Assembly (NCBI GenBank): GCA_004555405.1
Contig: SFIE01000001.1
Span: 1 to 64,000 of the forward strand
DNA: 64,000 nucleotides
From: Subdoligranulum sp.
GTDB lineage: Bacteria > Bacillota > Clostridia > Oscillospirales > Ruminococcaceae
Direction of reading: 5' to 3'
The position numbers and the translations under genes were made by a program. Below are positions 25,007 to 34,266 of the stretch, one piece after another; position 1 is the first letter of the stretch; every line of letters starts with the position of its first letter. The notes under the pieces are model-generated. The model was not told the DNA's origin. It did no database searches and saw nothing but the letters and a program-made list of their open reading frames with translations.

Positions 25007-26332
25007 TCAATAAAAGCGCTCCACGCCGTTTTTGGTCACACGCGCATACACCAGCGGGGCCTCGACAGGCTTTTCACCCTTGATCACAAGGCCGCTCTTG
25101 AACATTTTTTCGGCGCTGTCAAACAAAGCCTCATCGTCCGCATAGAAAGTGGCAATGCTTTGGCCTTTTTCCACATAGTCGCCGGTTTTCTTGTGCAGGG
25201 TAATGCCTGCCGCAAAGTCGATCTCGTCCGTTTTGGTCAAACGGCCTGCGCCCAGCAGCACGCTGGCGCTGCCGATTTTTTCGGTGTCGTGGCTGTAGAT
25301 ATAGCCGGTCTCCTCGGCCAGGATCTCACGGCTGTATCGGGCGGAAGCAAAGCGGCTGTAATCCTCCAGCACGGAAATATCGCCGCCCTGTGCGGCAAAC
25401 ATTTGCTTGCACTTTTCAAAGGCCGAGCCGTCTGCCACCGCTTTTTCCGCCATGGCACGGCATTCTTCCTCGGTGCCCAGCCCGGCCAGCAGCAGCATAT
25501 TCACTGCCAGCTGATAGCAGACTTCGGTCAGATCGGCGGGGCCGCGGCCCTTCAGCACCTCCATGCTTTCCATCACTTCCAGGCTGTTGCCGATGTTGTG
25601 GCCAAGGGGCGTATCCATATCCGTGATCAGGGCCGCCACATTGCGGCCGTTGTGGGTGCCGATGGCAACCATCTTCTGCGCCAGCTCAATGGCCTGATCC
25701 ACGGTTTTCATAAATGCACCGTTGCCGCAGGTGACATCCAGCAGAATGGCATCGCTGCCCGCTGCCAGCTTTTTGCTCATAATGCTGCTGGCGATCAGCG
25801 GAATGCAGTCCACGGTGGCCGTTACATCCCGCAGCGCATACATTTTTTTATCTGCCACAGCCAGGTGGCCGCTCTGGCCGATCACCGAAATGCCGATCTT
25901 ATTCACCTGGGCAAAAAACTCTTCCTGATCCAGCGCGGTGCGGGTGCCGGGCACGCTTTCCATCTTATCCACCGTGCCGCCCGTGTGGCCCAGGCCACGG
26001 CCGCTCATTTTGGCGATCTTCACGCCGCAGGCCGCCACAATGGGGGTGATCACCAGCGTGGTTTTATCGCCCACGCCGCCGGTGGAATGCTTATCCACCT
26101 TGATGCCCTGAATGGGAGAAAGATCCACCATGTCACCGGAATGTGCCATAACATCGGTTAAAATGGCGGTTTCCTGATCCGTCATGCCCTTAAGGCACAC
26201 GGCCATCATCCAAGCGGACATCTGGTAATCGGGCACCGAGCCGTTCACAAAACCATTTACAATAAATTCCAGTTCTTCGCGGGTGTGCTCGCGGCCGTTC
26301 TTTTTGGCCGTGATCAAATCATACATACGCAT
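25007..26332 (-). CDS. pdp: Pyrimidine-nucleoside phosphorylase
   Basis: Phosphorolysis of uridine and thymidine/deoxyuridine to base plus pentose-1-phosphate, 441 residues. Begins MRMYDLITAKKNGREHT; the phosphate/glycine-loop motif is KVDKHSTGGVGDKTT (about 78-92) and the family signature is SGRGLGHTGGTVDK. It lies downstream of the nucleoside ABC genes in the same direction, so import and cleavage are coupled. An intrinsic terminator between them (26375-26404) suggests reduced expression. A deoA-type enzyme is the alternative name. Confidence 0.93.
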   Translation of the reverse strand: MRMYDLITAKKNGREHTREELEFIVNGFVNGSVPDYQMSAWMMAVCLKGMTDQETAILTDVMAHSGDMVDLSPIQGIKVDKHSTGGVGDKTTLVITPIVAACGVKIAKMSGRGLGHTGGTVDKMESVPGTRTALDQEEFFAQVNKIGISVIGQSGHLAVADKKMYALRDVTATVDCIPLIASSIMSKKLAAGSDAILLDVTCGNGAFMKTVDQAIELAQKMVAIGTHNGRNVAALITDMDTPLGHNIGNSLEVMESMEVLKGRGPADLTEVCYQLAVNMLLLAGLGTEEECRAMAEKAVADGSAFEKCKQMFAAQGGDISVLEDYSRFASARYSREILAEETGYIYSHDTEKIGSASVLLGAGRLTKTDEIDFAAGITLHKKTGDYVEKGQSIATFYADDEALFDSAEKMFKSGLVIKGEKPVEAPLVYARVTKNGVERFY

Positions 26333-26374
26333 GGCTGCGTTTCCTCCTTTGTTCGTTTCAGCAAGTTCAACAGA

Positions 26375-26404
26375 AAAGCCCCCGGCAGGTTCGCCGAGGG
26401 CTTG
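26375..26404 (-). terminator. Internal terminator between the nucleoside transporter and pdp
   Basis: AAGCCCtCGGC and GCCGgGGGCTT pair on the minus strand with a short T-run. It leaves only about 40 bases to the pdp start and no promoter is visible in that gap, so pdp seems to depend on read-through. Confidence 0.7.
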
Positions 26405-26431
26405 CGGGTTTTGAATAGGCCGATAACCTGT

Positions 26432-27379
26432 TTATTTGGTTTTCATATACGGTTTTCCGTTGGCAGCGGGCGTGTGGGATTTGCCCACAAACAAAATCAG
26501 CACGATCACCGTTACCACATAAGGGATCATCGAGATCAGCTGTGCCGAAATGGCAGCGTTGCTGGTGCCGATCACAATGCGCAGGCCCGAGCACATACCA
26601 AACAGCAGGCAGGCGATCATTGCGCCCTGCGGGCGGAATTTGCCGAAAATAACGGCCGCAATGGCGATAAAGCCCTGGCCCACAATGGAAATGGGGCGGA
26701 ACTGGTTGGTGGTGGCCATGGTTACGCAGGCACCGCCCAAACCGGCCAGAAAGCCGGAAATGCACACGCACACAAAGCGGGTGCGGATCACATTGATGCC
26801 CAGTGTATCGCAGGCACGCGGATGCTCGCCGCAGGCACGCATACGCAGGCCAAAGCGGGTTTTATAAAAGATGAACCACACCACGATCACACAGATGAAA
26901 ACCAGATAGGTGGTGGCATAGGTGGAGAACACATTTTTCAAGAAGTTGGATACGACGCTGCCTGAGCTGAACACGCCGTTAAACAGCAGCGGGATCTTGC
27001 TGGAAGGGTCCAGCGGAACGGTATCGGAGGAATTGAAAATAGCCTTGGCCATCATCACAGCCACACCGGGGGCCAAAAAGTTGATGGCTGTGCCGGAAAT
27101 GGTCTGGTCTGCGCCCAGATTCACGCAGGCAATGGCGTGCAGCACACCGAACAGCGCACCGGCCAGTCCGCCGCACAAAAAGCCGAACCAGGGATTGGCC
27201 GTGTAATAGCCCACCGTAGCGCCGGTGAATGCGCCAATGGTCATCATGCCCTCGATGCCGATGTTGACCACTCCCGAAACCTCTGAGAAGCAGCTTCCCA
27301 TGGCCGCAAACAAAAGAGGCGGCGTATACAAAAGAGAAGCATAAATAATAATACCCAGATTGTTGATCAATACATCCAT
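26432..27379 (-). CDS. nupQ: Nucleoside ABC transporter permease (NupQ/YufQ-like)
   Basis: 315 residues, about 9-10 hydrophobic segments, branched-chain-type permease fold as in purine/nucleoside importers. Characteristic text includes EVSGVVNIGIEGMMTIGAF and RACGEHPRACDTLGINV. Starts three bases after the nupP stop. Partner of nupP and nupO; the BmpA/NupN-type binding lipoprotein usually encoded with them is not in this cluster. Confidence 0.85.
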   Translation of the reverse strand: MDVLINNLGIIIYASLLYTPPLLFAAMGSCFSEVSGVVNIGIEGMMTIGAFTGATVGYYTANPWFGFLCGGLAGALFGVLHAIACVNLGADQTISGTAINFLAPGVAVMMAKAIFNSSDTVPLDPSSKIPLLFNGVFSSGSVVSNFLKNVFSTYATTYLVFICVIVVWFIFYKTRFGLRMRACGEHPRACDTLGINVIRTRFVCVCISGFLAGLGGACVTMATTNQFRPISIVGQGFIAIAAVIFGKFRPQGAMIACLLFGMCSGLRIVIGTSNAAISAQLISMIPYVVTVIVLILFVGKSHTPAANGKPYMKTK

Positions 27380-27381
27380 TA

Positions 27382-28443
27382 TTATTTGCCCTCCTTCTTG
27401 TGCTTGCGGAACTTAAAGATATGGCTGATGGCGATAAAGAACACCACCGTGCCCATGATAACATTGACTACCTCGGAGGGAGCGCCGATCAGGTTCAAGC
27501 GGCTGCCGCCGTATTTGATGGCGCCGTAGAACAAGCCGCCAAAGAACACGCCCAAGGGGTTGGAGTTGCCGATCAGTGCCGCAATGATGCCCTGGAAGCC
27601 GTAGCCTTCCTGTGCCGTGAAAATGCTGATGCGCTGGCCCATGCCCAAAAGGTTCATGGCGCCGGCAATGCCGCCCATGGCACCGGAAATGCCCAGAGCC
27701 GTAAGCACGGCGCGATTTACATTGATGCCGGCATACTCAGCGGCATCCCGGTTGCTGCCCACAGCCTTCAGGCTGAAGCCCAGCGTGGTTTTTTCGATCA
27801 CCACATAGCAGAAGATCGAAAGCAGAATGGCCACAAAAATGCCCCAGTTGGCGCTGTTGCACAGGCCCAGCTTGCTGATAACGCTCTTGGGCAGCAGGAT
27901 CATGGCAGCTTCCTGCACATTTTTGGTAGCCTCGGCGTTGCCGTCGCTTTTGATCGCAGGCAAACCGGCGATATAGTTGGAAAGATAGAAGGCGATCCAG
28001 TTGAACATGATCATGGAAAGCACCTCGTTGATGCCCCATTTCACCTTGAGGATGCCCACGATCATACCCCACACAGCACCGGCCACCGCAGAGACCAGCA
28101 CGCACAGGGGCACCAGCACAATGGCCGGGGCGGGCACCAGAATGCCCACTACGCAGGCAGCCATGCTGCCCACCACAAACTGGCCCTCGGCGCCAATGTT
28201 AAACACGCCCGTGCGGAACGAAAATGCCACCGAAAGGCCCAGAATGATCAGCGGGGTGGCATACACCACACTGTACGAAAGGCTTTTTGCATTTGCAAAA
28301 ATGCTGGTAAACAGCTTGCCATAGGCAGCGCCCACATTGATCTGTACGGCTGCCAGAAATACTGCACCTACCGCGAAACCGACCACAATGGAAATGAGGG
28401 TTCGGAAAAACGCGCTCTGCAGAAATTTTTCTACTTTGCTCAT
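27382..28443 (-). CDS. nupP: Nucleoside ABC transporter permease (NupP/YufP-like)
   Basis: 353 residues with 9-10 membrane segments. Typical motifs: FSFRTGVFNIGAEGQFVVGS and KAVGSNRDAAEYAGINV. Its start overlaps the nupO stop by four bases (ATGA), the classic translational coupling. Specificity for nucleosides is inferred from family and from pdp downstream. Confidence 0.85.
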   Translation of the reverse strand: MSKVEKFLQSAFFRTLISIVVGFAVGAVFLAAVQINVGAAYGKLFTSIFANAKSLSYSVVYATPLIILGLSVAFSFRTGVFNIGAEGQFVVGSMAACVVGILVPAPAIVLVPLCVLVSAVAGAVWGMIVGILKVKWGINEVLSMIMFNWIAFYLSNYIAGLPAIKSDGNAEATKNVQEAAMILLPKSVISKLGLCNSANWGIFVAILLSIFCYVVIEKTTLGFSLKAVGSNRDAAEYAGINVNRAVLTALGISGAMGGIAGAMNLLGMGQRISIFTAQEGYGFQGIIAALIGNSNPLGVFFGGLFYGAIKYGGSRLNLIGAPSEVVNVIMGTVVFFIAISHIFKFRKHKKEGK

Positions 28444-29981
28444 TCTGCTTTACCTCCTGCCATCATCAGGCCCAGTTTGTTTTCGTCTGCTTCGCTGCCC
28501 AGCATACTGCCGTTGATCGAGCCGTCAAAAATCACATCGATGCGATCCGAAAGGCTCATGATCTCGTCCAGCTCAAAGCTGACCAGCAGCACAGCCTTGC
28601 CCTTGTTGCGCTGCTCCACAATATAGCGATGCACATATTCAATCGCGCCCACATCCAGGCCGCGGGTGGGGTTTACAGCGATCAGCAGATCTTTGTCGTT
28701 GTTCACTTCGCGCGCAATGATCACCTTCTGCTGGTTGCCGCCCGAAAGCGTGCCCGCAGGCTTCTGCACGGCATCGCGGGGGCGAATGTCGTATTTTTCC
28801 ATCGACTCGCGCGCATGCTCCTCAATGGCCTTGCGGTTCAGGAAGGTGCGGTTTTTGGCATAAGGCTCATCGGCATAATTCTGCAGGATCATGTTATCGG
28901 CCACCGAGAAATCCAGCACAAGGCCGTGCTTCTGGCGGTCTTCCGGAATGCTGGACACGCCGTTGTCAAAGCCGAAGCGCGGGGGCTTGTTTGTAACATC
29001 CACGCCGTTCACGCTCACCTTGCCGCCGGTAGCCTTGCGCAGGCCGGTGATGATCTCCACCATTTCGCTCTGGCCGTTGCCGTCAATGCCTGCAATGCCC
29101 AAGATTTCACCCTTGCGCACCTGCAGCGACAGCCCCTTCAGAATCTCTACTCCGCGGTAATCCACGCCATGCAGGTCCTGCACATCCAGCACCACTTCCC
29201 CGGGCTGCATGGCGGGCTTGTCCACCTTGAACTCCACATTGCGGCCCACCATCAGGCTGGCCAGCTGATTTTCCGTTACATCGTCTACATTTACGGTGTC
29301 GATGTATTTGCCCAAACGAATGATGGTGCAGAAATCCGCCGCCGCCTTGATCTCCTTCAGCTTATGGGTGATCAGGATAATGGATTTGCCGTCCGCCGTC
29401 AGATTGTGCATGATATGGATCAGCTCTGCGATCTCCTGCGGGGTAAGGCTGGCGGTGGGTTCGTCCAGAATCAGGGTCTCTGCGCCGCGATACAGCGCTT
29501 TCAAAATTTCCACGCGCTGCTGCATACCCACGCTGATATCCTCGATCTTGGCGTCCGGGTCAATGGCCAGATTGTACTTTTCCGAAAGCTCCACCACATT
29601 TTTGCGTGCGGTGGCCATGTCCAGCGCCAATCCCTTTACGGGCTCCATGCCAAGGGCAATGTTTTCCGTAACCGTAAACGGCTGCACCAGCATAAAGTGC
29701 TGGTGTACCATGCCGATGCCTGCTTCGATCGCCTTCTTGGGCGAATCCAAGATCATGGGCTTTCCGTTTACCAAAATCTGACCGCTGGTAGGTAAAAACA
29801 TACCGTACAACTGATTCATCAGCGTGCTTTTGCCTGCGCCGTTTTCACCAAGGATCGCGTGGATCTCGCCCTTGTGAACCGTCAGGTTAATTCCATCGTT
29901 GGCGGTAAAATCACCGAATTTTTTGACGATGTTCTGCATTTCAATGACTTTTTGTGAAAAATCGATATGCTCATGCGCCAA
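28440..29981 (-). CDS. nupO: Nucleoside ABC transporter ATP-binding protein (NupO/YufO-like)
   Basis: 513 residues with two ATPase halves. The first has GENGAGKSTLMNQL and DEPTASLTP. The second has a degenerate Walker A (GIAGIDGNGQSEM) and LSGGNQQKVIIARE, as normal for this family. The TTG start at 29981 (AHEHIDF) is chosen for its GGAGGG; a longer frame to 30056 runs through the leader. First gene of the nup-pdp operon, driven by the promoter at 30135-30163. Confidence 0.9.
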   Translation of the reverse strand: MAHEHIDFSQKVIEMQNIVKKFGDFTANDGINLTVHKGEIHAILGENGAGKSTLMNQLYGMFLPTSGQILVNGKPMILDSPKKAIEAGIGMVHQHFMLVQPFTVTENIALGMEPVKGLALDMATARKNVVELSEKYNLAIDPDAKIEDISVGMQQRVEILKALYRGAETLILDEPTASLTPQEIAELIHIMHNLTADGKSIILITHKLKEIKAAADFCTIIRLGKYIDTVNVDDVTENQLASLMVGRNVEFKVDKPAMQPGEVVLDVQDLHGVDYRGVEILKGLSLQVRKGEILGIAGIDGNGQSEMVEIITGLRKATGGKVSVNGVDVTNKPPRFGFDNGVSSIPEDRQKHGLVLDFSVADNMILQNYADEPYAKNRTFLNRKAIEEHARESMEKYDIRPRDAVQKPAGTLSGGNQQKVIIAREVNNDKDLLIAVNPTRGLDVGAIEYVHRYIVEQRNKGKAVLLVSFELDEIMSLSDRIDVIFDGSINGSMLGSEADENKLGLMMAGGKAE

Positions 29982-30134
29982 GAAAATCCCTCCTCTGAGT
30001 TTTATTTTCTTTGGTTTTCTTTTTCTTTCGGCCGCCGGTGTGTTCCGGCCGGCCAAAAGCAGCCCCGCACGGTTTTTCAGCCCACCTGCTTAAAACCCGT
30101 TGCGTGCCGAAGCTGCTTGTTTGAATCAGTTACT

Positions 30135-30163
30135 ATTATAACATGGATTTCTGCCTTGTTCAA
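30135..30163 (-). promoter_or_regulatory. Promoter of the nupO-P-Q(-pdp) operon
   Basis: Minus strand -35 TTGAAC, 17-bp spacer, -10 TATAAT. The ~145-base leader (29982-30128) holds GC-rich inverted segments around GGCCGGCCGG but no riboswitch consensus I recognise. The rest of the stretch up to 30301 holds only the trkH terminator. Confidence 0.8.
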
Positions 30164-30247
30164 CGAAATTTTCTTCTATGCACATACAGATTTGGCAACT
30201 TGTTACAATTTTTCCGTTTTTCCCTGCTGCGCTTCCCTGCCGCACAC

Positions 30248-30290
30248 AAAAACAGGCAGCGGCCCTGCCCAAAGCAAAGGCCGCTGCCTG
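30248..30290 (-). terminator. Terminator after trkH
   Basis: CAGGCAGCGGCC/GGCCGCTGCCTG twelve-base stem followed by TTTTT on the minus strand. Confidence 0.88.
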
Positions 30291-30301
30291 CGGATAGCAT
30301 T

Positions 30302-31753
30302 TTATTTTTTACGCCATGTGCTGCGGCTGAACAGCACCAGAATGGGAAAGATTTCCAAACGGCCTGCCAGCATATCCATGATCAGCACCAGCTTGGAAAG
30401 CACGCTGAAGGAAGCATAGTTGCAGGTGGGGCCAACCGCTTCCAATCCGGGGCCAATGTTGTTAAAGCAGGAAAGCACCGCCGTAAAATTGGTGGTGGTG
30501 GTAAACCCATCGGTCGAAAGCACCAGAAAGCTGAAAACCAGAATGCTGGCGTAGGCTGCCAGATAGGCGTTGGTGTTTTCCAGCACCACCTCGCTTACCG
30601 GGCGGTTGTTGATGCGCACCACCTGCACCTTGCGCGGGTCCAGCACTTTATGAATGTTGCGGCGCAGGCTTTTGAACAGCAGCAGTACACGCGCGCATTT
30701 GATGCCGCCGCCCGTGCTGCCCGCACACGCGCCCACTGCCATCAACACCATCAGAATCGCCTTGGAAAAGCTTGGCCACAAATCAAAATCCGTGGTGGCA
30801 TAGCCCGTGGTGGTGATGATGGTGGCCACCTGAAACGCTGCATGGCGCAGGGTTTCCTCGATCGTGGCATACATATGGCGAATATTCCACGCAATCAGTG
30901 CGATCGAGCCGAACACAATGCCAAAGTAAAGGCGAACCTCTTCGTCTTTCAAAACGCTGCGCAGATTGCCGATGAGCAAAAGATAATAGCAGTTAAAGTT
31001 TACGCCGAACAGCAGCATAAACACCGTACACACATTCTGCAGATACGGGCTGTAGCCGGCAATGCTGTCGTTTTTAACGCCAAAGCCGCCGGTGCCCGCC
31101 GTGCCGAATGCGGTACACACCGAGTCAAACAGCGGCATGCCGCCCACCAGCAGAAACACGGTGTTCAGCACTGTAAGCACGATATAGATCACATACAGCG
31201 TAATGGCCGTTTGCTTCATGCGGGGCAGCATTTTGCCCACATCCGGGCCCGGGCTTTCGGCGCGCAGCAGATGCAGCGTATAACCGCCCTGTTCACCGCG
31301 CCCGGAAATGGCCAGCAAAAACACCAGCACGCCCATGCCGCCGATCCAGTGGCTGAAGCTGCGCCAATACAGAATGCCGTGGGAAAGCTTTTCCACCTCG
31401 GGCAAAATGGAAGCGCCTGTGGTGGTAAAGCCCGAAACGATCTCAAAAAAGGCATCGATAAAGTGCGGGATCTCGCCGGAAAAATAAAACGGCAGGCAGC
31501 CCAAAAGGCTCATAATAATCCAGATCAGGCCCACGCAGATCAATCCCTCGCGGGCATAAAAGCCCCGATAGCTTTTGCGGCCCACAAAATACAGCACAGC
31601 CGATGCCAGCGCAATGCACAGCATGGCTTTGGCGAATGCCAGCGCGGCCGCAAACTCGTGGTAGCCCACGCAGATCAGAAGTGCCGGGATCATAAACACG
31701 GCCTCTACTGCCAATATTTTGGCGCTGATGCGCCCTATCATACGGTAATTCAT
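30302..31753 (-). CDS. trkH: Trk/Ktr potassium uptake channel subunit
   Basis: 483-residue membrane channel with the four P-loop repeats of the Trk/Ktr superfamily. Selectivity-filter-like segments include TTTGASIL, GTAGTGGFGV, TTTGYATTDF and FNNIGPGL. Works with the cytosolic gating subunit TrkA, encoded nine bases upstream. The N-terminal first two helices are present, favouring TrkH over KtrB. Confidence 0.93.
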   Translation of the reverse strand: MNYRMIGRISAKILAVEAVFMIPALLICVGYHEFAAALAFAKAMLCIALASAVLYFVGRKSYRGFYAREGLICVGLIWIIMSLLGCLPFYFSGEIPHFIDAFFEIVSGFTTTGASILPEVEKLSHGILYWRSFSHWIGGMGVLVFLLAISGRGEQGGYTLHLLRAESPGPDVGKMLPRMKQTAITLYVIYIVLTVLNTVFLLVGGMPLFDSVCTAFGTAGTGGFGVKNDSIAGYSPYLQNVCTVFMLLFGVNFNCYYLLLIGNLRSVLKDEEVRLYFGIVFGSIALIAWNIRHMYATIEETLRHAAFQVATIITTTGYATTDFDLWPSFSKAILMVLMAVGACAGSTGGGIKCARVLLLFKSLRRNIHKVLDPRKVQVVRINNRPVSEVVLENTNAYLAAYASILVFSFLVLSTDGFTTTTNFTAVLSCFNNIGPGLEAVGPTCNYASFSVLSKLVLIMDMLAGRLEIFPILVLFSRSTWRKK

Positions 31754-31762
31754 GGGCGCTCC

Positions 31763-33124
31763 TTATGCAAAAATATCGTTCAGCTGATAAATGGTTTCGC
31801 TGCCGTTGGTCACGATCACCACACCGTCGCCCGTTTGATAGCAGGAATCGCCGTTGGGCAGCTCCACATGCGAGGCGTGGTTGATGCTCACCAAAAGAAT
31901 GTTCGGCTTGATCTTCAGGCTTTTCAGCGGTTCTCCGCGATGGCGGGTGTTTTCATCCACACGGAATTCCAGTGCCTCTGCCCGGCCGCCCGCAATGCGG
32001 TGGGTGGTAATGGCTGCGCCGGTTTGGTTGCGCATGGCGCGCACATAGCGCACAATGCCGTTGCTGCATAGCTCTTTGGGGCACACAAGGCTGCCCACGG
32101 GCAGTGTGTCCAGAATGCCGTTCGGCTCCAGATGGCCCACCTTGGTGATGATCTGGGGCACGCCGTGGCGGCTGCCGTACAGCGCTATGATCACATTCAG
32201 CTCGTCCAAACCGGTCAGCGAAACCAGTGCATCGCAGCTGAACAGGCCCTCGCTTTCCAGCAAGGCCTGGCTGCTGGCATCGCCCTGAATGATATCCGCC
32301 TCCGGCAGCTGTTCGGCCAGCATCAGGCAGCGCTCGGGATTGTTTTCGATGATCTGCACCTGAATGCCGCTTTTCAGCAGCAGCTGCGACAGATAATAGC
32401 TGACGCGCCCACCGCCGCAGATCAGCACACGGTTCACCTTGCGGGTGATGATGCCCAGATTCTTCAGCAGACGGGTAAGGTTGTTGCTTTCCGAGGTGAC
32501 AAAGATCTTATCCCCCTCGCGCAGCACAAAATTGCCGGAGGGCATAATGCACTCGCCGCCGCGGGTCACGGCGCACACCAGCACCTTGCAGTTCACGGCA
32601 TCCACCAGATTGTTCAGCGCCACATTGCACAGCTTGCTGCCGGGCTCCACGCGCAGCTCCACAATTTCCATGCGGCCCTTGGCAAAGGGCTCACGCTTTA
32701 AAAAGCCCGGATATTTGAGCAGGCGCTCAATTTCGATGGCGGCCTGCTTTTCGGGGTTCACCGACATGGAAAGCGCCAGCAGATCGCGCATTTTATACAC
32801 CTGATCGGAATATTCCGGGTTACGGATACGCGCAATGGTGTGAATGCGGGGGTTCAAGCTGTGGGCCGTCACGCAGCACAGCAGGTTCATTTCATCGGCA
32901 TCGGTCACGGCGATCAGCAGATCGGCGTCTTTTACGCCGGCATCCACAAGGGTCGTCATAGCGGCGCAGTTTCCCTGCACGCCCAAAACATCATACTTTT
33001 CCACAACGGTCTGCAGCACCTGCGCGTTGCGGTCCACAACAGTAAGATCGTAGTCATTTTCGGCAGCCAGCTGCTGTGCCAGGGTGTTGCCAACCTTGCC
33101 AAGCCCTGCAATGATAATTTTCAC
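31763..33124 (-). CDS. trkA: Trk system potassium uptake protein TrkA
   Basis: 453 residues made of two RCK modules: NAD-binding GLGKVGNTL (about 7-15) with TVVDRN, and a second Rossmann region with CGGGRVSYYLS (about 233-243). Each is followed by a TrkA-C domain. Gates TrkH in response to nucleotides. GTG start with AGGAGG upstream; a CCTTCTGCC/GGCAGAAGG hairpin (33141-33169) precedes the ribosome-binding site. First gene of a two-gene operon. Confidence 0.94.
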   Translation of the reverse strand: MKIIIAGLGKVGNTLAQQLAAENDYDLTVVDRNAQVLQTVVEKYDVLGVQGNCAAMTTLVDAGVKDADLLIAVTDADEMNLLCCVTAHSLNPRIHTIARIRNPEYSDQVYKMRDLLALSMSVNPEKQAAIEIERLLKYPGFLKREPFAKGRMEIVELRVEPGSKLCNVALNNLVDAVNCKVLVCAVTRGGECIMPSGNFVLREGDKIFVTSESNNLTRLLKNLGIITRKVNRVLICGGGRVSYYLSQLLLKSGIQVQIIENNPERCLMLAEQLPEADIIQGDASSQALLESEGLFSCDALVSLTGLDELNVIIALYGSRHGVPQIITKVGHLEPNGILDTLPVGSLVCPKELCSNGIVRYVRAMRNQTGAAITTHRIAGGRAEALEFRVDENTRHRGEPLKSLKIKPNILLVSINHASHVELPNGDSCYQTGDGVVIVTNGSETIYQLNDIFA

Positions 33125-33140
33125 GCGAGTTCCTCCTGCA

Positions 33141-33169
33141 CCTTCTGCCTGCTTGCACAGGGCAGAAGG
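33141..33169 (-). other. Hairpin in the trkA leader
   Basis: Nine perfect base pairs (CCTTCTGCC/GGCAGAAGG), just upstream of the trkA Shine-Dalgarno. Upstream to 33240 the sequence is AT-rich; a single convincing promoter could not be chosen. Confidence 0.45.
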
Positions 33170-33301
33170 TCAATTTTAAAAATTCACAGAACTTTTAAAA
33201 AAATTTAATCAGACTATAATTTATTCAGTATAGCACACACCGTGCAAAATAGAAAGAGCGCCGCCCGCTTTTTGCGCATTTTCCCGCCTTTGGGGCCGCT
33301 T

Positions 33302-34006
33302 TTATCGGCTCAACCACGCCAGCGCAGAGGCCATGCGCTTTTCTATATCTTTAAAATGCCCGCCCGGGTGCACTTTATAAGTATAGCGTGTCACCATGGG
33401 GTCCTGATTGCAATGCCACTCGGCGGTGTGGGTGTTCACGCCCACCGACTGCATACGGGGATCGCGCGTTTTGGCTTCGCCGCTGCCCAGCGAAAGATAC
33501 ACCCGCAGGGGGGCTTTGGCACGGTGAGTTTCCATAAAATCCGCCCAGCCGTCATACCACAGGCTGCCCGAGCAGCTGGCCACGGCGCCAAAATCTGTGC
33601 AGGTGAGCCCGGCCCACAGGGCAAACAATCCGGCCAGCGAATAGCCCGCCAGCATACGCCCGCCCGGCCCTGGCGCAAGCTCGCAGCGCGCAGCAACCGC
33701 GGGCAGCAGCTGCTCACGGATAAAGGCCAGAGTTTCCTGTGCCTTGCCGCCAAAAGCCTCGCCGCCCTTTTGCAGCGCGGGGGCGGGCCATGGGGTGCAG
33801 TCGTTCTGCCAGTGCTCCACCTGAAATGCCGCCAGATAAAACGCCCCCGCATGGGCCTTTTCAGCCTCGGCCAGAATTTGGGGCACAGCCGCCATCATGG
33901 GCGCGTTTGCAGGCAGGATCACCACCGGCAGCGGCCCCGTGGCCGCCGGATGCCACACCAAACAGCTGCGCCCTGCCAGCGGAAAATATTCTATTCTGCC
34001 CTGCAT
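33302..34006 (-). CDS. Esterase-family alpha/beta hydrolase
   Basis: 234 residues from the second of two close ATG codons (34006), which is better spaced from AGGGGAG than 34012. The nucleophile elbow is AGYSLAGLFAL (Ser in GYSLAG). The acid and His follow (LSLGSGEAKTRDPR, VHPGGHFKD). It resembles the putative esterase (enterochelin-esterase/YbbA-like) family. No signal peptide, so probably cytosolic. Substrate unknown. Flanked by AT-rich gaps and apparently monocistronic. Confidence 0.8.
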   Translation of the reverse strand: MQGRIEYFPLAGRSCLVWHPAATGPLPVVILPANAPMMAAVPQILAEAEKAHAGAFYLAAFQVEHWQNDCTPWPAPALQKGGEAFGGKAQETLAFIREQLLPAVAARCELAPGPGGRMLAGYSLAGLFALWAGLTCTDFGAVASCSGSLWYDGWADFMETHRAKAPLRVYLSLGSGEAKTRDPRMQSVGVNTHTAEWHCNQDPMVTRYTYKVHPGGHFKDIEKRMASALAWLSR

Positions 34007-34140
34007 ACGCATTCTCCCCTTTTTTTCAAACTACCCGTATTATACTATAGCTGCGGGCAGGAATCAAAGTTTTTCTGCGGGCCGGTGTGATACACCGGGT
34101 TCTAATTGTGAAATTTTTGACAATACTTTTAGAAATATAC

Positions 34141-34169
34141 TTGCACAATACTCAAAACTTATGTATAAT
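34141..34169 (+). promoter_or_regulatory. Promoter of pckA
   Basis: -35 TTGCAC, 17-bp spacer, -10 TATAAT. A stem CGCT..AGCG enclosing TTTTATATAAAA (34184-34206) lies near the 5' end of the ~90-base leader. Confidence 0.8.
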
Positions 34170-34266
34170 GTGCTTAAACAAGTCGCTGTTTTATATAAAA
34201 TAAGCGGCTGTTATACGGATAAGATCCTATGTAAAACTCTTCATAATACAATCGGGAGGTATACCA

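Noticed and set aside
30143..32071. A 642-codon plus-strand frame across trkH and trkA
   Set aside because: Spans two clear minus-strand genes and the trkH terminator; His/Gln/Ala-rich translation without domains.
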